Shown here in pieces: positions 5,040 through 5,809 of a stretch of DNA of 5,809 nt; position 1 is the stretch's first letter, and each line of letters opens with the position of its first letter. Made by a program: the position numbers and the translations under genes. The stretch comes from Solirubrobacteraceae bacterium (lineage in GTDB: Bacteria; Actinomycetota; Thermoleophilia; Solirubrobacterales; Solirubrobacteraceae). The DNA is taken from the NCBI GenBank assembly GCA_030043235.1, contig JASHYF010000403.1, positions 1-5,809 on the forward strand. Reading direction: 5' to 3'. Under the pieces are notes generated by a model. It worked only from the letters and a program-made list of their open reading frames with translations, was not told the DNA's origin and did no database searches.

Positions 5040-5045
5040 TTCCGG

Positions 5046-5513
5046 GTGGTCGTGCGAAGCGTCGAAACCACCGGTCCTGCGGAGACCGAATCGCTGGGCG
5101 CCGAGCTGGCCAAGGGCCTCGGCGAGGGCGACGTGGTGCTCGTGCGCGGCGAGCTCGGCTCGGGCAAGACGACGCTCGTGCGTGGCGCCGCGCGCGCGCT
5201 CGGCGTGCGCGATCCCGTGACGAGCCCCACGTTCAGCATCGGCCACCGCTATGCCGCGGGGACGCTGACGGTCTCGCACCTGGACCTGTATCGCCTGGCC
5301 GGCCTCGAGCGAGAGGACCCGGCGCTGCTCGACGACTATCTCGGGCCGGGGCGGATCGCGTTCGTGGAGTGGCCTCCGGACGCGCACGCGGCATCGTCCC
5401 CGCAGGGGGAGCTGTCCAGCGCGCGCGTGCGCGTGACCCTCGCGCACCGCGGCGGTGACCGCCGGCACATCTGCGTGGACGAGCTCGGCCCGTCCTGCAC
5501 GGGTGCGCAGTGA
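5046..5513 (+). CDS. tsaE: tRNA threonylcarbamoyladenosine biosynthesis ATPase TsaE
   Basis: 155 aa, the usual size of this small P-loop ATPase. It works with TsaB and TsaD to place threonylcarbamoyl on A37 of ANN-decoding tRNAs (t6A) in the cytoplasm. The Walker A motif GELGSGKTT is at 35-43. SPTF (60-63), HLDLYRL (78-84) and FVEWP (106-110) are the conserved TsaE (YjeE) blocks in the right order. The C-terminal 40 residues are variable, as in the family. The GTG start is supported by the -10 box 6 nt upstream and by the family-like N-terminus (ETTGPAETESLGAELAKGL). Its TGA stop shares one base with the tsaB ATG (TGATG), which implies coupled translation in a tsaE-tsaB operon. Confidence 0.95.
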   Translation: MVVRSVETTGPAETESLGAELAKGLGEGDVVLVRGELGSGKTTLVRGAARALGVRDPVTSPTFSIGHRYAAGTLTVSHLDLYRLAGLEREDPALLDDYLGPGRIAFVEWPPDAHAASSPQGELSSARVRVTLAHRGGDRRHICVDELGPSCTGAQ

Positions 5514-5809
5514 TGAACGTGCTCGGCCTCGACACCTCCACGCCCGCCACCGCGGTCGCCGTGGTCCGTGCGGACGGCACCGCGTTCGAGGCGCGCGACG
5601 ATCCCCCCGCGGGCGCGCATCCCGGGCATGCCACGCGACTGCTGGAGATGGCGCGCGAGCTGCTCGCGCGCGCCGGCGTTTCGTGGAGCGAGCTGCAACG
5701 CGTCGCCGTGGGAGTCGGCCCCGGCAGCTTCACAGGCCTGCGCGTGGGGGTGGCCACCGCGCGCGGCCTCGCGCAGTCGCTGTCGCTGGAGCTCGCCGGG
5801 GTGTCGAGC
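5513..5809 (+). CDS. tsaB: tRNA threonylcarbamoyladenosine biosynthesis protein TsaB, N-terminal part (runs off the right edge)
   Basis: The first 99 codons are present and the frame is still open at the edge. TsaB is the inactive ASKHA-fold partner that dimerises with TsaD and, with TsaE, supports t6A37 formation. The N-terminus MNVLGLDTSTPATAVAVV (1-18) is the ASKHA nucleotide-fold start. GVGPGSFTGLRVGVATARGL (residues 68-87) is the TsaB signature, followed by LAGVSS as usual. The ATG overlaps the tsaE stop by one base and has only a weak purine stretch before it, so it likely depends on ribosomes finishing tsaE. Gene order tsaE-tsaB is the common bacterial one. rimI and tsaD would be expected further right but are outside the window. 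Confidence 0.95.
   Translation, partial: MNVLGLDTSTPATAVAVVRADGTAFEARDDPPAGAHPGHATRLLEMARELLARAGVSWSELQRVAVGVGPGSFTGLRVGVATARGLAQSLSLELAGVSS

Noticed and set aside
4854..5468. Minus-strand ORF opposite tsaE
   Set aside because: It is antisense to tsaE, crosses the terminator hairpin, and its composition is that of a shadow frame.

Overview
The window is about 5.8 kb of very GC-rich bacterial DNA. GC-biased codon third positions, GTG and TTG starts, and two genes with a TANNNT -10 box 6-7 nt before the start codon and no Shine-Dalgarno sequence all fit a high-GC Actinomycetota. My impression is a soil lineage such as Thermoleophilia, but no rRNA or marker gene is present to fix the class. No mobile element, tRNA, rRNA or CRISPR was seen. 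The gene content looks chromosomal.

Left half, minus strand (read right to left): an AMP-forming acyl/aryl-CoA ligase, then pcaH and pcaG (the two subunits of protocatechuate 3,4-dioxygenase), then the first 40 or so codons of pcaB (3-carboxy-cis,cis-muconate cycloisomerase), which runs off the left edge. Spacing is tight: 13 nt between ligase and pcaH, a 4-nt overlap between pcaH and pcaG, 16 nt between pcaG and pcaB. It therefore looks like one operon. Just upstream and divergent, separated by only 16 nt, is a plus-strand metal-dependent amidohydrolase. It resembles the 4-hydroxyphenyl-beta-ketoacyl-CoA hydrolase (CouO) of actinobacterial p-hydroxycinnamate catabolism. The likely combined job is to activate a plant-derived phenolic acid with CoA, shorten its side chain to a benzoate, and open the resulting protocatechuate ring into the beta-ketoadipate pathway. 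The link from ligase and hydrolase to hydroxycinnamates is inference. The pcaHG identification is firm.

Right half, plus strand: a family-4 (Fe-S) uracil-DNA glycosylase with its own apparently leaderless promoter next to a perfect 16-nt palindrome. Its C-terminus ends in QLGLF, which looks like a sliding-clamp-binding peptide. A 300-nt non-coding interval follows. It holds a possibly structured segment with lower GC, a match to a sigma-28/WhiG-type promoter (TAAA-N16-GCCGATGA), and a strong intrinsic terminator. Together these suggest a short, undescribed transcript. After the terminator, tsaE starts from another leaderless-type promoter and is coupled by a TGATG overlap to tsaB, which runs off the right edge. 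TsaE and TsaB belong to the tRNA t6A37 threonylcarbamoyl-adenosine machinery.

The most interesting part for follow-up is the 4746-4947 interval. Next are the QLGLF tail of the glycosylase and the ligase/hydrolase/pca arrangement.
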